DNA of 64,000 nt, from the NCBI GenBank assembly GCA_002352225.1, contig DEIA01000032.1:145400-209399 (forward strand). Reading direction: 5' to 3'. Positions 1 through 9,264 of the stretch are shown piece by piece. The notes beneath the pieces were generated by a model. It saw only the letters and a program-made list of their open reading frames with translations. It did no database searches and was not told the DNA's origin. The stretch is from Flammeovirgaceae bacterium UBA2786 (lineage in GTDB: Bacteria > Bacteroidota > Bacteroidia > Cytophagales > Cyclobacteriaceae). Position numbers and translations under genes: made by a program. Position 1 is the first letter of the stretch, and each line of letters starts with the position of its first letter.

Positions 1-338
1 GTTAGTGCACCCTCAGGTTTGTTTTCGAGGAATTTTTTAGGAGGCATTTCACCTTTCTCCAACACTTCAGCAATTTCGCCCATAGCCGCTTTGCGTTTGG
101 ATTTTTTCATGCCATCAAGTGCATCCCAATCGAGTTTGGCTTTACCCTTCTCATTTTTAGAGTTTGCATTGTGGCAGCCATAGCATTTTTTGTCAACTAC
201 AGCTTTCACATCATCGGGCAATGCTGCTTCTGTGGATAAAATGAGATTGGGTTCTGGTTCTTGTTCTTGTTTAGAAATACCCTGAAAGAACAAAGACCCC
301 GTTAGGGTTAATACTGCAAGGAATAGTAATTTTTTCAT
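1..338 (-). CDS. Haem-binding domain protein, truncated by window edge
   Basis: The reading frame opens with ATG at 338 and stays open to position 1, so the C-terminus lies outside the window. The N-terminus (MKKLLFLAVLTLTG...) is a Sec signal peptide. A single CYGCH haem c motif lies near residues 52-56, followed by a lysine-rich stretch and an EMPPKKF segment. This arrangement is typical of the short periplasmic 'haem-binding domain' proteins (Haem_bd type) of Bacteroidota. The family is thought to act in periplasmic electron transfer, but the partner is unknown. The assignment rests on the motif and general pattern; the missing C-terminus could hold more domains. Confidence 0.8.
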   Translation of the reverse strand, partial: MKKLLFLAVLTLTGSLFFQGISKQEQEPEPNLILSTEAALPDDVKAVVDKKCYGCHNANSKNEKGKAKLDWDALDGMKKSKRKAAMGEIAEVLEKGEMPPKKFLENKPEGAL

Positions 339-513
339 AATGGTATTTAAGTTAGTGAAGGGAATTTCCGCAAGTTTTTGCAATTCATCAACTTCATTTG
401 ACAAAAAGTGCAAAGTATTAGACGAATGGGTGGTTTACTTCGGTACTTTATGCCACCAAGAGACTGTTAAATCCATTTGAACCTAACCGTCCTCCACGCA
501 TTTTGGATGAGTC

Positions 514-753
514 TCATCCTCCGCTTACAGGAGGAATCAATGCCACCTCGTCTTTTTCAGTAAGAAGGTATTCATCTGCCGCATATTCCAGGTTAATGGC
601 AATAAAAAGCGAATTAAGTTTTTTAAGATCAGGATAAGTTGCATGGAGTTGATTCCTCAGGTCGCCCACCGAACTTCCGTTCAACACAAATTCAACTTCA
701 CGATTGCCCAGAATATCGCGTGTAATGCCAAAAGTTTTTAATCTCAGAATCAT
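514..753 (-). CDS. moaD: Molybdopterin synthase small subunit MoaD (ThiS/MoaD family)
   Basis: This 79-residue beta-grasp protein ends in the exact Gly-Gly tail (PPVSGG) that is adenylated and thiocarboxylated to donate sulfur to precursor Z (cPMP). Length and the NLEYAADEYLL / DEVALIPP segments fit MoaD better than ThiS, as does the position: it is divergent from moaA with 68 bp between the start codons. Partners MoaE, MoeB and MoaC are not in the window. It acts in the cytoplasm in molybdenum cofactor synthesis. A ThiS role is the main alternative and is less likely given the moaA neighbour. Confidence 0.85.
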   Translation of the reverse strand: MILRLKTFGITRDILGNREVEFVLNGSSVGDLRNQLHATYPDLKKLNSLFIAINLEYAADEYLLTEKDEVALIPPVSGG

Positions 754-821
754 TTAACAAATATACACTACAGAATCATGCGAATATTCCTTTCTGCATT
801 CTAACTTACGGTTGTTTTACC

Positions 822-1820
822 ATGAGTGCATCCAGTCTATACGATAATCACGGTCGCCCGATCAACTACCTGCGTCTGGCAGTTACGGATCGGTGTAACC
901 TAAGGTGCTTCTATTGCATGCCCGAAGAAGGTATTCATTACCTGCCGAAGAAAGAGCTGCTTACGTTTGAGGAAATAGCGCGATTAGTAGAAATTATGGC
1001 TTCCCTTGGAATTTCGAAAGTCCGATTAACCGGAGGCGAGCCGTTTGTTCGTTCAGATTTGATGCAGTTGATCCGAAAGATTATTTATATTAAAGGAGTA
1101 GAAAGCCTTCACCTTACCACCAATGGAGTCCTTACCGCGCCTCACATTACCGAGTTGAAGGCATTAGGAATTGCCTCAATCAACTTAAGTTTGGATACTT
1201 TGAATCCCGAACGATTCAAAACAATTACTCGCAGAGATGAATTTCACGCAACCTGGCAAACCTTGCAACAATTGATAGCAAGCGAAATTCCGGTTAAGAT
1301 TAATACCGTTGTGATGGAGGGAAAAAATATTGACGATATTATTCCTATGATTGAACTTACCCACAGCCATAATATATCTGTTCGGTTTATAGAAGAAATG
1401 CCATTTAACGGAGAAGGAAATCATTACCCAAAGCTTACCTGGACGTACAATAAAATACTGGATTGGATTAAAAGGTATTACCCGGAGTTGAAGAAAATCA
1501 CGGATGAACCTAATTCAACTTCCTATACGTATCAGGTGCCCGGGTATAAGGGCAACGTTGGAGTGATAGCTGCCTTTAGCCGTACCTTTTGCGGAACCTG
1601 TAACCGTATTCGGGTAACTGCACAAGGTACGCTTAAAACCTGTTTGTACGATGATGGCGTGTTAAACATTAAAGAACTAATGCGAAGCGGAGCCACTAAT
1701 GATGAGGTGAAAGAAAAATTACTTCAGGCATTTGCAGACCGTCCGCGCAATGGATTTGAAGCAGAGGCGCATCGTAAAAACAAATCAATAACGGAGTCTA
1801 TGTCTACTATTGGGGGTTAA
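822..1820 (+). CDS. moaA: GTP 3',8-cyclase MoaA
   Basis: A radical SAM enzyme of 332 residues that converts GTP to 3',8-cyclo-GTP, the first step of molybdenum cofactor synthesis. The N-terminal SAM cluster motif CNLRCFYC gives C25, C29 and C32. The second [4Fe-4S] cluster, which binds substrate, is given by C257, C260 and C274 in the CGTCNRIR...LKTC block. The TGGEP motif near residue 70 is also present, and the protein ends in Gly-Gly, as MoaA needs for activity. Full length for the family. It is followed after 25 bp by the TSUP exporter gene and may share its transcript. Confidence 0.97.
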   Translation: MSASSLYDNHGRPINYLRLAVTDRCNLRCFYCMPEEGIHYLPKKELLTFEEIARLVEIMASLGISKVRLTGGEPFVRSDLMQLIRKIIYIKGVESLHLTTNGVLTAPHITELKALGIASINLSLDTLNPERFKTITRRDEFHATWQTLQQLIASEIPVKINTVVMEGKNIDDIIPMIELTHSHNISVRFIEEMPFNGEGNHYPKLTWTYNKILDWIKRYYPELKKITDEPNSTSYTYQVPGYKGNVGVIAAFSRTFCGTCNRIRVTAQGTLKTCLYDDGVLNIKELMRSGATNDEVKEKLLQAFADRPRNGFEAEAHRKNKSITESMSTIGG

Positions 1821-1845
1821 TGAAGATTAAACTATTGTAACAAAA

Positions 1846-2586
1846 ATGGAGTCTTATATTTTAGTCAGTGCTTTTTTTATTATTGCTCTTATTTATTCAT
1901 CGGTAGGGTTTGGTGGAGGTTCCAGTTACCTGGCTTTATTGGCTCAGCCTTTTTTTGCTTTACTGCCCGAAACAATAAAACCTATTGCGCTGCTTTGCAA
2001 CATTGTGGTGGTTACCGGAGGAGTTATTATTTTTTACCGGAAGGGTGAATTGAAATGGAAAGAAATCTGGCCATTTTTAGTGCTGAGTGTTCCGGCTGCT
2101 TTTATTGGTGGTTACTGGAGGTTGAAAGAAAGTACTTTTTTTATTTTATTAGGTATTACTCTTTTGCTGGCAGCAATTTTTCTTTGGATAAAACCAAAAC
2201 AAAATGTTTCTAAAGAGTTGTCTCTTACCACACTGGCAGGGCTGGGGGGTGGTATCGGTTTGCTTTCGGGATTAGTAAGTATTGGAGGTGGTATTTTCTT
2301 ATCACCAATTCTTCATTTAATAAATTGGTCAACAGCGAAAAAAATTTCGGCTTTAGCCAGTGCGTTTATCCTGGTTAACTCAATCAGCGGGTTGGTCGGG
2401 TACTTTTCAGCGGGTGGGCGCGCAGTTAATTGGGGGTTTGCAGGGCCGCTACTTCTTGCTGTTTTTGTTGGTGGGCAGATTGGCTCACGTTTAGGTTCGC
2501 AGGTTTTTAATGCAATTTATATTCGCAGAATAACCGCTATTGTAATTTTAGTTGCTGCCGTAAATATATTAAGAGATCATTTATAA
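1846..2586 (+). CDS. TauE/SafE (TSUP) family anion exporter
   Basis: A 246-residue polytopic membrane protein with about eight hydrophobic segments. Two glycine-rich repeats, SSVGFGGGSSY near residue 20 and SGLVSIGGGIFLSP near residue 140, are the duplicated pore motifs of the sulfite exporter TauE/SafE superfamily. Family members move sulfite, sulfonates, sulfoacetate or related anions across the inner membrane. The substrate cannot be read from the sequence. The neighbours (moaA upstream, a DsrE-like protein downstream) are compatible with sulfur oxyanion metabolism by a molybdoenzyme, but that link is inference. Confidence 0.88.
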   Translation: MESYILVSAFFIIALIYSSVGFGGGSSYLALLAQPFFALLPETIKPIALLCNIVVVTGGVIIFYRKGELKWKEIWPFLVLSVPAAFIGGYWRLKESTFFILLGITLLLAAIFLWIKPKQNVSKELSLTTLAGLGGGIGLLSGLVSIGGGIFLSPILHLINWSTAKKISALASAFILVNSISGLVGYFSAGGRAVNWGFAGPLLLAVFVGGQIGSRLGSQVFNAIYIRRITAIVILVAAVNILRDHL

Positions 2587-2597
2587 AAATTTTCCAT

Positions 2598-3128
2598 ATG
2601 AAACGACTGCTTTTCTTTTGCCTGACGTTGTTAACTATTTCCGCGTTTTCTCAAACCCGGGTTAACCCGATAATCAAAAGTCAGGGTGGAGTTTTTCCCG
2701 TTCCTTATGCCGATGAAAAGCCGGATCCAAATCTGGAGTACAACATTGTTATTGAAATAGAACGCCCAAGCGATAAACCGGATACACTAAGCTGGGCGCT
2801 TAACAATGTGGCCCGGTTACTTAACCTGCATGCTTCGGGTGGAGTGCCAAAAGAAAAACTTCATGTGATACTGGCCATTCATGGCGGGGCTGCTTACACC
2901 GTAATGAATAACGAAGCACATCGAACAAAGTATGGTGTAGATAACCCTAACCTTAAACTCTATCAGGAACTGAGTGATGCCGGGGTAAAAATTTATGTTT
3001 GCGGTCAATCGCTTATTGCCCGAAATATTGACCGGACTAAGATGGTGCCTCAAATGAAAGTTGCTACTTCTATGCTTACCGTATTAACTACCTACCAACT
3101 AAAAGGATATGCGGTTTTAAGATTTTAA
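2598..3128 (+). CDS. Secreted DsrE-like protein
   Basis: A 176-residue protein with a Sec signal peptide (cleavage near SAFSQ, residue 19). The mature part resembles the DsrE/DsrF alpha/beta fold seen in many exported Bacteroidota proteins: an NNVARLLNLHASGG segment, a VILAIHGGAAY strand-turn, and GVKIYVCGQSL containing the single conserved cysteine. Cytoplasmic relatives carry sulfur as a persulfide on that cysteine. Whether this exported form does so is unknown. It starts 11 bp after the TSUP gene, so the two are probably co-transcribed. The gene ends before a convergent hairpin terminator. Confidence 0.75.
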   Translation: MKRLLFFCLTLLTISAFSQTRVNPIIKSQGGVFPVPYADEKPDPNLEYNIVIEIERPSDKPDTLSWALNNVARLLNLHASGGVPKEKLHVILAIHGGAAYTVMNNEAHRTKYGVDNPNLKLYQELSDAGVKIYVCGQSLIARNIDRTKMVPQMKVATSMLTVLTTYQLKGYAVLRF

Positions 3129-3186
3129 ATTATTAGTGTCCGGTTAAAATTACCTTAACGCATCGCCCTGTATGAGCGATATATTG

Positions 3187-3214
3187 TTAGCACCGGGTGC
3201 CAGCGCGGTGCTAA
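3187..3214. terminator. Bidirectional hairpin between convergent genes
   Basis: A perfect 9-bp stem (TTAGCACCG / CGGTGCTAA) with a 10-nt loop lies between the convergent DsrE-like and DUF4440 genes. AT-rich sequence flanks both sides, but there is no long U-run. A second smaller hairpin (ATCGC / GCGAT) lies just upstream near 3163. Transcription termination is an inference from position and shape. Confidence 0.6.
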
Positions 3215-3241
3215 TAAATAATAAGTAAAGTTGTATCAACG

Positions 3242-3667
3242 TTAACTGGTATGATCATAAACGATCACCCACTTGTTATTTATCTTTTTGAAAATAAGTG
3301 TAAACGGTCCGCTGGGCTGGTCGCTCTCGCGAAACAAAGTGTACTTGCCGGTTAGTAAATAGGTGTCGGGTGCATGCGGAACAATCTGCCAGATTTCAAA
3401 TTGTAGCCGGCCCATCAACTCGCGTGTTGAATAATTCTTTTTATAATTATCCAATGTTTGCTGCCACCCATACCGAATAGAGGACCCGATAAACTGTAAC
3501 GAATCAGATTTCCAGTAGCCTTCCATAAACAGATCGAGATTCCCTTCATTCCAGGCAGCTTGTTGGGTGGTTAATACTTCGCGGATTTTTGCTTCGTCTT
3601 CTGCTTTCGGTGTTTTTGGTGGAGCGCATGCCAAAGCAACAAATAGAGCAGGTAAAATATATTTCAT
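3242..3667 (-). CDS. DUF4440/SnoaL-like lipoprotein
   Basis: A 141-residue lipoprotein with the lipobox LACAP placing the lipidated cysteine near residue 15. The mature protein has the NTF2-like pattern of DUF4440 proteins: a helix with TTQQAAWNEGNLDLFMEGYW, a strand pair around SLQFIGSS, and a C-terminal sheet ending in WVIVYDHTS. Such domains bind small hydrophobic ligands or catalyse isomerisations, but many have no known function. No active-site assignment can be made here. It is monocistronic and convergent with the DsrE-like gene. Confidence 0.75.
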   Translation of the reverse strand: MKYILPALFVALACAPPKTPKAEDEAKIREVLTTQQAAWNEGNLDLFMEGYWKSDSLQFIGSSIRYGWQQTLDNYKKNYSTRELMGRLQFEIWQIVPHAPDTYLLTGKYTLFRESDQPSGPFTLIFKKINNKWVIVYDHTS

Positions 3668-3831
3668 AACGGGTTAATAAAATGTTAGTTGTTCAAGGGT
3701 AAAAGTTTTCCCTATTAGGTAAGCGCATAGAAATAAGTACGGGTGAAGATACAAAGTCAGGCTGTAATTACAGAGAGTTGGTTGTCAACCTAGGTAATCC
3801 TTCCTATTTTGCGCGACTTATCGCAATTAAA

Positions 3832-6276
3832 ATGAAAAGTATCCGATTTTCTGAACATGTTCTTCCGCACGCCATAGCTGTGTTGATATTTCTGGCCGTA
3901 ACGATTCTTTTCTTTCGGCCGGTTTTTTTCGAAAACAAGTCTATTCAACAAGGGGATATTCAACAATGGAGCGGATCATCGAAAGAATTACGCGACTACC
4001 GCGCCAAAACCGGAGAAGAGGGTTTGTGGGCAGGTACTATGTTTTCGGGTATGCCGGCTTACTTAGTGAATATTAACTGGAGCGATGGAGTAGTGGTAGG
4101 AATAAAAAATGTGCTTTCGTTTTTTCTGCCACACCCGGTTAGGCATATTTTCCTGGCATTTATTTGTTATTACATTATGCTGCTTTCGTTTCGGGTGCGA
4201 CCGTGGCTGGCAATTGCCGGGGCATTAGCATTTGGTTTATCTAGCTACGTAATCATTGGACTGTCGGCCGGGCATAACGCACGCATTGGCGCCATTGCTT
4301 ATATGCCGCTTATACTGGCAGGTATACATCTGGCATTTTCGGGTAAACGTATTTTGGGTTTTGGCGTAACGGCTGCTGGTATGGCGTTACACCTGCGCGA
4401 AAACCATTTACAGATAACATATTACCTCATATTAATAGTTGCCGGATATGGCCTGATGCAATTGATACTTTCCGCACGTGCAAAGCAGATCGGAGAATTT
4501 TTTAAAACATTACTGATACTTGTTCCGGCAGTAGTAATTGCAGCAGGTACTTTTTTTGGTCAATTCTGGGCTATTAGTGAATACACCCAATACTCCATTC
4601 GTGGTCCGTCTGAAATTGCCAGCAAGACAACAGCCGATGCTTCAGGTTTATCTAAAGAATATGCATTCCAGTACAAGTATGGTATTTGGGAACCTATGAC
4701 TTTGTTTCTGCCCAATTTTTATGGTGGCAGCAGCCGCCAGCTTTTTGTGCAAGATCAGAACAGTGCTTCGTATAAAGCTTTGGTGCAGTCGGCCGACAAT
4801 GAAACAGCTAACCAGTTAGCAAACTACACATCAGCTTATTGGGGGCCTCAGGGTTTTACAATCGGGCCCTACTATGCCGGGGTGTTGGTGTGTTTTTTAT
4901 TCATTGTAGGGATTGTATTTGCCGAAAGGAAATATGTATGGTGGTTGGCATCCTTAAGCGTATTAAGTGTTATGCTAAGCTGGGGCGATAGTTTTTCTTC
5001 GTTCAACTATTTTATGTTCGATTACTTTCCGGGCTACAATAAATTTCGCTCTGTAAATTTTGCGTTAGTAATTATTCTGTTCGCTATGCCCTTATTGGGA
5101 TTAATCGGGTTGGAAAAACTTTTAACCTTAGGTTGGAACAAAGCAACTCAGAAAAAACTAATCTGGCCGGTAGGAATTACGCTTGGCCTTATCCTCATAT
5201 TTATTATGATTGGAAATTTTGGCTCCTACCTAAAACCGGAAGAACTCCAATTACCGGATTGGTTTAAAGTAGCCCTAAAGAAGGATCGCATTGCTTTATT
5301 GCGGGCCGATGCCTGGCGCGCTTTGTGGCTGGTGCTACTATTTTCGGTTGGGATTTTTGCCTTATTGAAAAATTTCATCAAGCCAGTTATTGTTTACATG
5401 GTATTGATTGCTTTGATCTGGGCCGATCTTGCCTTAGTTAACAGTCGCTATTTCAGCAAAGACAACTACGTGCGTAAACGCGATAACTCAGTACTAATAG
5501 CCACAGCTGCCGATGAAGCAATCTTGCAGGATAAAGACTACTATCGTGTTTATAATTTACAAGGTGCAATGGCTGAGGCGCGCACTTCTTATTTTCATCA
5601 TTCGTTGGGCGGCTACCACGGTGCAAAGATGAGGCGCTACCAGGATTTGTATGATTCTGCAATCAGCAAAACCACTGAAAAACTCTTTCAGGATTTTCAG
5701 GTGGGTAAACCACAGTTTGAGAAATACCATGTGTTAAACATGCTAAACGCCAAGTATCTGGTTTACGGGCCCGATCGCGAAAATGTGATTCTCAACCCGG
5801 CTGCCAACGGCCCTGCCTGGTTTGTGAAAGAAGTGCTGATGGCTAATACGCCAGCAGAAGAACTCAGGTTCACCAGCCTGGCAAATACAAAAGAAGTAGC
5901 CGTATTAAATTCAAAACTCAGATTGGATTACGGACAATCGTCTATCGATACAATTGCTACAATTAGATTGATTGAGCAGACACCCCCCTATATGAAATAC
6001 GAATCGCAAGCAGCAGCCGATGGATTGGTTGTTTTTTCTGAGGTTTATTATCCAAAAGGATGGAAGGCATTTGTGGATGGTAAAGAAGTACCTATTCTCC
6101 GGGCCAACTATGTATTGCGCGCGCTGGAAGTTCCGGCAGGCAAACATACCATTGAGTTTAAGTTTGAGCCTAAGCCATTTACCATCGGTAATAAAGTAAC
6201 TATGGCGTCTGGCTGGGTACTCTTACTGGCTGTACTGGGTTCTATCGGGTGGAGTTTGAAGAAGGAAGAGGCATAG
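3832..6276 (+). CDS. YfhO-like polytopic membrane protein
   Basis: A large integral membrane protein. I prefer the ATG at 3832 (814 residues, MKSIRFSEHVL...) over an upstream TTG at 3778, because the 18 extra residues are not conserved in style and the first membrane helix follows soon after 3832. About a dozen membrane helices occupy the first two thirds. An extracytoplasmic domain of roughly 280 residues follows, and then a final helix with a short basic KKEEA tail. The FSEVYYPKGWKAFVDGKEV segment near the end is typical of YfhO (GT-C-like) proteins. Relatives are implicated in envelope or teichoic acid glycosylation in Firmicutes. The role in Bacteroidota is unknown. Confidence 0.82.
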   Translation: MKSIRFSEHVLPHAIAVLIFLAVTILFFRPVFFENKSIQQGDIQQWSGSSKELRDYRAKTGEEGLWAGTMFSGMPAYLVNINWSDGVVVGIKNVLSFFLPHPVRHIFLAFICYYIMLLSFRVRPWLAIAGALAFGLSSYVIIGLSAGHNARIGAIAYMPLILAGIHLAFSGKRILGFGVTAAGMALHLRENHLQITYYLILIVAGYGLMQLILSARAKQIGEFFKTLLILVPAVVIAAGTFFGQFWAISEYTQYSIRGPSEIASKTTADASGLSKEYAFQYKYGIWEPMTLFLPNFYGGSSRQLFVQDQNSASYKALVQSADNETANQLANYTSAYWGPQGFTIGPYYAGVLVCFLFIVGIVFAERKYVWWLASLSVLSVMLSWGDSFSSFNYFMFDYFPGYNKFRSVNFALVIILFAMPLLGLIGLEKLLTLGWNKATQKKLIWPVGITLGLILIFIMIGNFGSYLKPEELQLPDWFKVALKKDRIALLRADAWRALWLVLLFSVGIFALLKNFIKPVIVYMVLIALIWADLALVNSRYFSKDNYVRKRDNSVLIATAADEAILQDKDYYRVYNLQGAMAEARTSYFHHSLGGYHGAKMRRYQDLYDSAISKTTEKLFQDFQVGKPQFEKYHVLNMLNAKYLVYGPDRENVILNPAANGPAWFVKEVLMANTPAEELRFTSLANTKEVAVLNSKLRLDYGQSSIDTIATIRLIEQTPPYMKYESQAAADGLVVFSEVYYPKGWKAFVDGKEVPILRANYVLRALEVPAGKHTIEFKFEPKPFTIGNKVTMASGWVLLLAVLGSIGWSLKKEEA

Positions 6277-6437
6277 TCTGTTTGCTATAAACGATTAGCC
6301 GTTTGAAAAATAATTTGAATGGCCTGGTTTCAGGGTGTTGTTACTTTCAAAAAAGAACCTGACTTTTAGTTCAGGAAAACGTTCAGAAATGCGGATTTCG
6401 GTATTGATTCATTTACCCCTAACCTGTACCTCAACTC

Positions 6438-8102
6438 ATGGAACTTAAAGATTACATCGTATTTGTTATTTACTTCATTATTGTGGCCGGGTATGGTTAC
6501 TGGATTTATCAGCGAAAGAAAAAGGCCACAGCCGATTCAAAAGATTTCTTTTTAGCCGAAGGCTCCCTTACCTGGTGGGCGATTGGTGCCTCGTTGATTG
6601 CCTCAAACATCTCGGCCGAGCAAATGATCGGCATGTCGGGCAATGGTTTTAAAATGGGGCTGGCCATTTCTGCATACGAGTGGATGGCAGCGGCTACGCT
6701 AATCGTAGTAGCGGTATTTTTCTTACCCATTTATCTGAAGAACAAGATATACACAATGCCCCAGTTTCTGCGGCAACGATACAACGGAACGGTGAGTATG
6801 ATTATGGCCATCTTCTGGCTTTCGTTATACATTGTTGTAAACCTTACCTCAATTTTATTTTTGGGTGCATTAGCGGTAAGCACAGTATCGGGCCTCAATT
6901 TTACCTTGTGTATGATCGGTCTTTCGGTGTTTGCCATTGTAATTACAGTTGGTGGTATGAAGGTGATCGGATATACCGATGTAATTCAGGTTTTCTTCCT
7001 CATACTGGGTGGTCTGGCTACTACGTACCTCGCGTTAAATATGGTATCGGCCAAATTTGGTGGCGAAGGTGTGTTTAACGGGCTTGGCCTGTTGATGACG
7101 GAGGCCAGCGATCATTTCGATATGATTTTTGACAGGAGCAATGAAAATTATATCAGCTTGCCCGGGCTTACTGTGTTAATTGGTGCTATGTGGGTGGTAA
7201 ACCTAAACTATTGGGGTTGCAATCAATATATTACCCAACGGGCTTTAGGTGCAGATCTTAAAACTGCCCGTTCCGGATTGCTGTTTGCAGCATTCTTAAA
7301 AATGTTAATGCCTGTTATTGTTGTGTTACCCGGTATTGCCGCGTATGTGCTTTGGAAAAACGGTGAGTTTCAAACCGAAATGTTAAAAGATGGCGAGTTA
7401 ATGCAAGACAATGCCTACCCGGTGTTGTTGAATCTGTTACCAGCCGGCCTTAAAGGATTGTCGTTTGCCGCTCTAACGGCTGCCGTGGTAGCTTCTTTGG
7501 CCGGTAAGGCTAATAGTATCTCCACCATTTTTACATTAGACATTTACAAAGAGCATTTCAACAAAGAGGCTTCAGAAAAGCGATTGGTTTGGATGGGCCG
7601 CGTGGTAGTAATTGTTTCGATGGTATTGGCCATTATTATTGCTCCATTCCTTGGTATAGATAAAAAGGGCGGTTTTGAATTTATTCAGGAATACACCGGC
7701 TTTGTTTCGCCTGGTATCTTTGCCATGTTCATTTTTGGTTTCTTCTGGAAACGGGCTACCTCAGCTGCAGCCCTCTTTTCTATTATTGGCGGATTTTTCT
7801 TCTCCGTAATCTTTAAGTTTTTGCCCGGCTGGGTTGATCTGTCATTCCTGCAACCCATGGGCTTTGCCGTTATCAATCCGGCAAGCGGGTTAATGGAAAT
7901 TCCATTCCTCGACCGGATGGGTTTTGTTTTTGTTATCTGTGTAATTGGTATGGTATTGATTAGTAAAGCCACACCTCCGCATAAACAACCAACCAACACG
8001 TTAGAGGTTGATTACAAAATGTTCAAGACTTCTCCCGGGTTTACACTGGGTGCTATTATTGTGTTGATTATGCTGGCTGTGCTTTACTATATGTTCTGGT
8101 AA
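6438..8102 (+). CDS. Sodium:solute symporter (SSS family, SGLT-like)
   Basis: A 554-residue transporter with about 14 hydrophobic helices. The SSS hallmarks are present: KDFFLAEGSLTWWAIGASLIASNISAEQ near residues 35-60 (the unwound first core helix and sodium site), an IGYTDVIQVFFLILGG segment near 180, and YWGCNQYITQRALGA near 260 in the sugar-transporter style. These match sodium/glucose (vSGLT-type) members better than proline or pantothenate members. The substrate is inferred to be a sugar but is not proved. The gene stands alone and is closed by a strong intrinsic terminator. Confidence 0.9.
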   Translation: MELKDYIVFVIYFIIVAGYGYWIYQRKKKATADSKDFFLAEGSLTWWAIGASLIASNISAEQMIGMSGNGFKMGLAISAYEWMAAATLIVVAVFFLPIYLKNKIYTMPQFLRQRYNGTVSMIMAIFWLSLYIVVNLTSILFLGALAVSTVSGLNFTLCMIGLSVFAIVITVGGMKVIGYTDVIQVFFLILGGLATTYLALNMVSAKFGGEGVFNGLGLLMTEASDHFDMIFDRSNENYISLPGLTVLIGAMWVVNLNYWGCNQYITQRALGADLKTARSGLLFAAFLKMLMPVIVVLPGIAAYVLWKNGEFQTEMLKDGELMQDNAYPVLLNLLPAGLKGLSFAALTAAVVASLAGKANSISTIFTLDIYKEHFNKEASEKRLVWMGRVVVIVSMVLAIIIAPFLGIDKKGGFEFIQEYTGFVSPGIFAMFIFGFFWKRATSAAALFSIIGGFFFSVIFKFLPGWVDLSFLQPMGFAVINPASGLMEIPFLDRMGFVFVICVIGMVLISKATPPHKQPTNTLEVDYKMFKTSPGFTLGAIIVLIMLAVLYYMFW

Positions 8103-8128
8103 TAGCAAATAGCTAACAGATTCTTGAG

Positions 8129-8160
8129 GACGGATTTCAGTTTACTGGAATCCGTCTTTT
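8129..8160 (+). terminator. Intrinsic terminator of the SSS transporter gene
   Basis: A 12-bp stem (GACGGATTTCAG paired with CTGGAATCCGTC, one T-G wobble), a TTTA loop and a following TTTTCTTT run start 26 bp after the symporter stop codon. This is a textbook intrinsic terminator. Confidence 0.9.
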
Positions 8161-8161
8161 C

Positions 8162-8194
8162 TTTGTTACTTATGTAACAGAACCGCTACCTTTA
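8162..8194 (+). promoter_or_regulatory. Possible Bacteroidota-type promoter for the WYL regulator
   Basis: TTTG at 8162-8165 is followed after 21 bp by TACCTTTA (8187-8194), one mismatch from TAnnTTTG. The ATG of the regulator lies only 4 bp further on, so a transcript from here would be nearly leaderless. The -33 box overlaps the tail of the upstream terminator. Confidence 0.4.
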
Positions 8195-8198
8195 AAAT

Positions 8199-9158
8199 AT
8201 GAACCGCATCGATCGTCTTACTGCTATTCTTATTCACCTGCAAACCAAGCGCGTGGTAAAAGCCGATGAAATTGCCGAGCGGTTTGGTATGAGTCTGCGC
8301 ACGGTGTACCGCGATGTAAAGGCATTGATGGAAGCCGGAGTGCCAATCGGGTCTGAAGCCGGTAAGGGATATTTTATTGTCGATGGGTTTCATTTACCTC
8401 CGGTAATGTTTACACAAGACGAAGCTAACTCCATGATTCTGGCTGGCAAGTTGGTGGAGAAGATTGCAGATAAGTCGGTGCGCGAAGCATTTAATGCTGC
8501 TCTGTACAAAATAAAATCTGTACTGAGCGATGATTATAAAGACGGAGTTGAAAATCTGGATTCCAATATTCAGATTTATTTCCAGGGGCGGGCTAATACC
8601 AACGATCACACCTTTCCCGATCATTTTATGACAGAAATTCAACGGGCCGTTGCACGCAAACAAATATTAAAACTAGATTATGTAAATCAGGCAGGCGAGG
8701 TGTCGCAACGATTGGTTGAACCGGCCGGCATTTTCTTTTACAGCATGGCCTGGCACTTAATCGCGTGGTGCAGGCTGCGTAATGGCTATCGCGATTTTCG
8801 ATCGGATAGAATCAAGAACCTGAATAACACAGGTGAAGTATTTAATGAGCGCAGCAACGTTTCGCTAAAAGAGTACTTTAAAGCCATGTATGCGGCAAAC
8901 CAAAATCTGGAACCTGCCGTGGTAATCTTTGATAAAAAAGCATTGAATGGCCGGCCGCTGAGTTCTACCACTACGCAAGTTGACTTAGGCGACCGCATCC
9001 GGGCTGAGTTTGTAATGGATCATCTGGATTTTATTGCGCGGTGGTTGCTGATGTATGGCAAAGGTGTGGAAATCGAATCGCCTAACCGTTTGCGCGAACG
9101 AGTAGCCGAGCTAACCGAAGAATTGTATAGCCATCACATACAAAAAGTTATCTCCTAA
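8199..9158 (+). CDS. YafY-type HTH/WYL transcriptional regulator
   Basis: A 319-residue regulator. The N-terminal winged helix-turn-helix (residues about 5-60, with VVKADEIAERFGMSLRTVYRDVKALMEAGVPI) is of the HTH_11/DeoR-like type. A WYL-type ligand-binding domain follows (about 140-225, with EPAGIFFYSMAWHLIAWCRLRNGYRDFRSDRI), and then a WCX-like C-terminal extension. WYL domains sense nucleic acid or small ligands. The perfect inverted repeat at 9211-9230, between this gene and the GyrI-like gene, could be its operator. Confidence 0.92.
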   Translation: MNRIDRLTAILIHLQTKRVVKADEIAERFGMSLRTVYRDVKALMEAGVPIGSEAGKGYFIVDGFHLPPVMFTQDEANSMILAGKLVEKIADKSVREAFNAALYKIKSVLSDDYKDGVENLDSNIQIYFQGRANTNDHTFPDHFMTEIQRAVARKQILKLDYVNQAGEVSQRLVEPAGIFFYSMAWHLIAWCRLRNGYRDFRSDRIKNLNNTGEVFNERSNVSLKEYFKAMYAANQNLEPAVVIFDKKALNGRPLSSTTTQVDLGDRIRAEFVMDHLDFIARWLLMYGKGVEIESPNRLRERVAELTEELYSHHIQKVIS

Positions 9159-9210
9159 ATCCTACAACATACCTGTGGGTTAAAAGAAAAAATCGCAAAT
9201 TATTTTTTCT

Positions 9211-9230
9211 GGTGACATAGGGCTGTCACC
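9211..9230. promoter_or_regulatory. Perfect 7-bp inverted repeat between regulator and GyrI-like gene
   Basis: GGTGACA at 9211-9217 and TGTCACC at 9224-9230 are separated by 6 nt. The spacing (13 bp centre to centre) suits a dimeric regulator. A T-run begins 11 nt later, so it could instead be a weak terminator for the WYL gene. Confidence 0.55.
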
Positions 9231-9264
9231 TGGGTGAGTTTTTTTAGCATAAAAATTAATCGTT

